Assembly: GCA_023438325.1 (NCBI GenBank) | Contig: JAEXRB010000144.1 | Coordinates: 1-6,558, forward strand | Reading direction: 5' to 3' | DNA length: 6,558 bases | Source: Pseudomonadota bacterium | GTDB taxonomy: Bacteria > Pseudomonadota > Gammaproteobacteria > Xanthomonadales > Xanthomonadaceae | The notes under the pieces: model-generated | Told to the model about the DNA's origin: nothing | Database searches by the model: none | What the model saw: the letters and a program-made list of their open reading frames with translations, nothing else | Shown: positions 5,830 to 6,558 of the stretch, in pieces | Layout: each line of letters starts with the position of its first letter | Numbering within the stretch: position 1 is the first letter of the stretch | Translations under genes and position numbers: made by a program

Positions 5830-6131
5830 CAAGTGTTCTCCGGGGAAGATGCCGACTTGGGCGAGCAAAGCGCCAATGCCAGCAGGGCGCCGGCGGCGAT
5901 CCAGCCGATCGGGCTTGCCAGTGCAGGGGAATCGATCGGTGAAGCGGTTTGCTCCACGCCGCTGGTGGAGGCCACGCTGTCTTCATGAAGGTGACGAAGC
6001 GGTGTCGTTGTCTGTGCGGCTCCGTCCTGTGCGCTGGCGAGCTGAGGAGCGAGTGCCAGCAGCATCGCGCCTGCGCCGGCAGTATGGCGCGCAGCGCTGG
6101 CGAACAAGCGAGGTTTGCGGGTAAGGCGCAT
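5829..6131 (-). CDS. Small exported protein with C-terminal membrane segment (100 aa)
   Basis: Unrecognised protein of 100 residues. The N-terminus MRLTRKPRLF is strongly basic and is followed by a hydrophobic stretch (GAGAMLLALAPQ) ending ASA|QD at 34/35, a good signal peptidase I site. The mature part is a short polar, T/S-rich segment (35-73) with HLHED, then a hydrophobic helix at about 74-89 (PIGWIAAGALLALAL) and a short polar tail SPKSASSPENT. It would therefore be held in the inner membrane by its C-terminal end with a small periplasmic domain. The tail lacks an LPxTG-like motif and a terminal Arg/Lys cluster, so it is not an obvious sortase substrate. ATG at 6129-6131 is chosen for the strong AAGGAG six bases upstream; the in-frame ATG at 6173 would spoil the signal peptide. 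It is the first gene of the minus-strand set and overlaps the next by one base. Confidence 0.7.
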   Translation of the reverse strand: MRLTRKPRLFASAARHTAGAGAMLLALAPQLASAQDGAAQTTTPLRHLHEDSVASTSGVEQTASPIDSPALASPIGWIAAGALLALALCSPKSASSPENT

Positions 6132-6143
6132 GGCGATCTCCTT

Positions 6144-6162
6144 CGCGGGCAACCGGCCCGCG
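6144..6162 (-). promoter_or_regulatory. Leader hairpin abutting the ribosome binding site of the 100-aa gene
   Basis: On the minus strand CGCGGGC, loop CGGTT and GCCCGCG form a 7-bp all-GC stem whose last base touches the AAGGAG Shine-Dalgarno (6138-6143). It leaves the binding site itself free. It might protect the 5' end or position ribosomes, or be a chance product of GC-rich DNA. Confidence 0.35.
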
Positions 6163-6252
6163 TGCGATGCCATCTCACCTGCCGCGCCGGCCCATGCGGC
6201 GACGCGATCAGGCCGTGTTCGGGATCGAATCTGGCGATTTGCGGGCAGCGCG

Positions 6253-6281
6253 TTGTCGTGATCGGCCCCCGCACCTATGCT
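6253..6281 (+). promoter_or_regulatory. Candidate sigma-70 promoter for the pdsR-like gene
   Basis: TTGTCG (6253-6258) and TATGCT (6276-6281) are separated by exactly 17 bases, each matching the sigma-70 consensus at four of six positions. Transcription would begin near 6288, just before the GGAG at 6298-6301 and the ATG at 6311. The rest of the 179-base divergent interval (6132-6310) shows no equally good promoter on the minus strand. Confidence 0.45.
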
Positions 6282-6310
6282 CGCGGCGAATCCTCATGGA
6301 GCCTTCGCGC

Positions 6311-6558
6311 ATGTCCCGCACCATTGCCATCGTCGAGGACGAACCTGCAATCCGCGCCAATTACGTGGATGCGCTGTCCCGTTATGGCCATCGCGGGGTC
6401 GGTTTTGCCAGCCGGCCCGAGGCGCAGCAGGCGTTCGCGCTGCAATTGCCGGATCTGGTCATCATCGATGTGGGGGTGGGCGACGAGCCGGAAGGCGGTT
6501 TCGACCTGTGCCGCGAACTGCGCGCGCGTTCTGCCACGTTGCCGCTCTTGTTCCTGAC
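6311..6558 (+). CDS. pdsR: PdsR-like response regulator, N-terminal receiver (3' end outside window)
   Basis: Cytoplasmic two-component response regulator, of which 82 complete residues are visible before the window ends. The receiver starts SRTIAIVEDEPAIR with the acidic pair E9/D10, and D53 in DLVIIDVG is the phosphoacceptor. FLT near the edge places the conserved Thr at 83. After D53 the sequence reads VGVGDEPEGGFDLCREL, longer than the usual D-x-x-LP-x-x-DG turn. Together with the MSRTIAIVEDEPAIR start this resembles PdsR, the regulator of the proteobacterial dedicated sortase system, usually followed by an OmpR-type DNA-binding domain and a PdsS kinase gene. ATG at 6311 is preferred: GGAG lies 9 bases upstream, while the in-frame ATG at 6296 has no binding site. 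It is divergent from the minus-strand envelope genes. Response regulator is certain; the PdsR subfamily is likely. Confidence 0.85.
   Translation, partial: MSRTIAIVEDEPAIRANYVDALSRYGHRGVGFASRPEAQQAFALQLPDLVIIDVGVGDEPEGGFDLCRELRARSATLPLLFL

Noticed and set aside
5829..6131. Sortase substrate next to the PdsR-like regulator
   Set aside because: The C-terminal region has a hydrophobic helix but no LPxTG-type motif before it and no Arg/Lys cluster after it.
1..6558. CRISPR arrays, insertion sequences, tRNA or rRNA genes
   Set aside because: No regularly spaced direct repeats, transposase motifs, terminal inverted repeats with target duplications, or tRNA/rRNA signatures were seen on either strand.

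Overview
The window looks like chromosomal DNA of a GC-rich gammaproteobacterium of the Lysobacterales/Xanthomonadales (relatives of Xanthomonas, Lysobacter, Luteimonas or Rhodanobacter). I infer this from the strong G/C bias at third codon positions, the zapA / 6S RNA / 5-formyltetrahydrofolate cyclo-ligase order, an XanB2/Hyg5-like chorismatase, and a PdsR-type response regulator. Species cannot be read from the sequence alone.

Left part (1-1045). The 3' end of zapA (FtsZ-ring accessory protein) runs in from the left edge. It meets, tail to tail with only 5 bases between stop codons, a minus-strand hotdog-fold PaaI-type thioesterase. Next comes a gene-free stretch of about 290 bases that folds like 6S RNA: 5' and 3' ends pair in a 15-position closing stem, further paired blocks lie inside it, and there is a 3' central hairpin like that of E. 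coli ssrS. This is the usual place for ssrS, just before fau.

Middle part (1043-3686), all plus strand and tightly packed: fau (folate one-carbon metabolism), an EVE-domain protein, rpiA (pentose phosphate pathway) and a chorismatase. The chorismatase GTG start overlaps the rpiA TGA (GTGA), so the two are probably translated together. The pairing joins sugar-phosphate metabolism to consumption of chorismate into hydroxybenzoates (quinone or aryl-polyene pigment precursors). The block ends in a strong palindromic hairpin shared with a convergent gene.

Right part (3737-6131), minus strand: a three-gene set of unknown function. In transcription order it holds a 100-residue exported protein with a signal peptide and a C-terminal membrane segment, a 78-residue protein joined to it by a TGATG stop/start overlap, and a 601-residue membrane-anchored, presumably periplasmic protein that I do not recognise. 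Divergent from them, and cut by the right edge, starts a response regulator whose receiver resembles PdsR of the proteobacterial dedicated sortase system. The pairing of this regulator with an uncharacterised envelope operon is the part of the window most likely to hold something undescribed. The partner kinase and any sortase or target would lie beyond the right edge.
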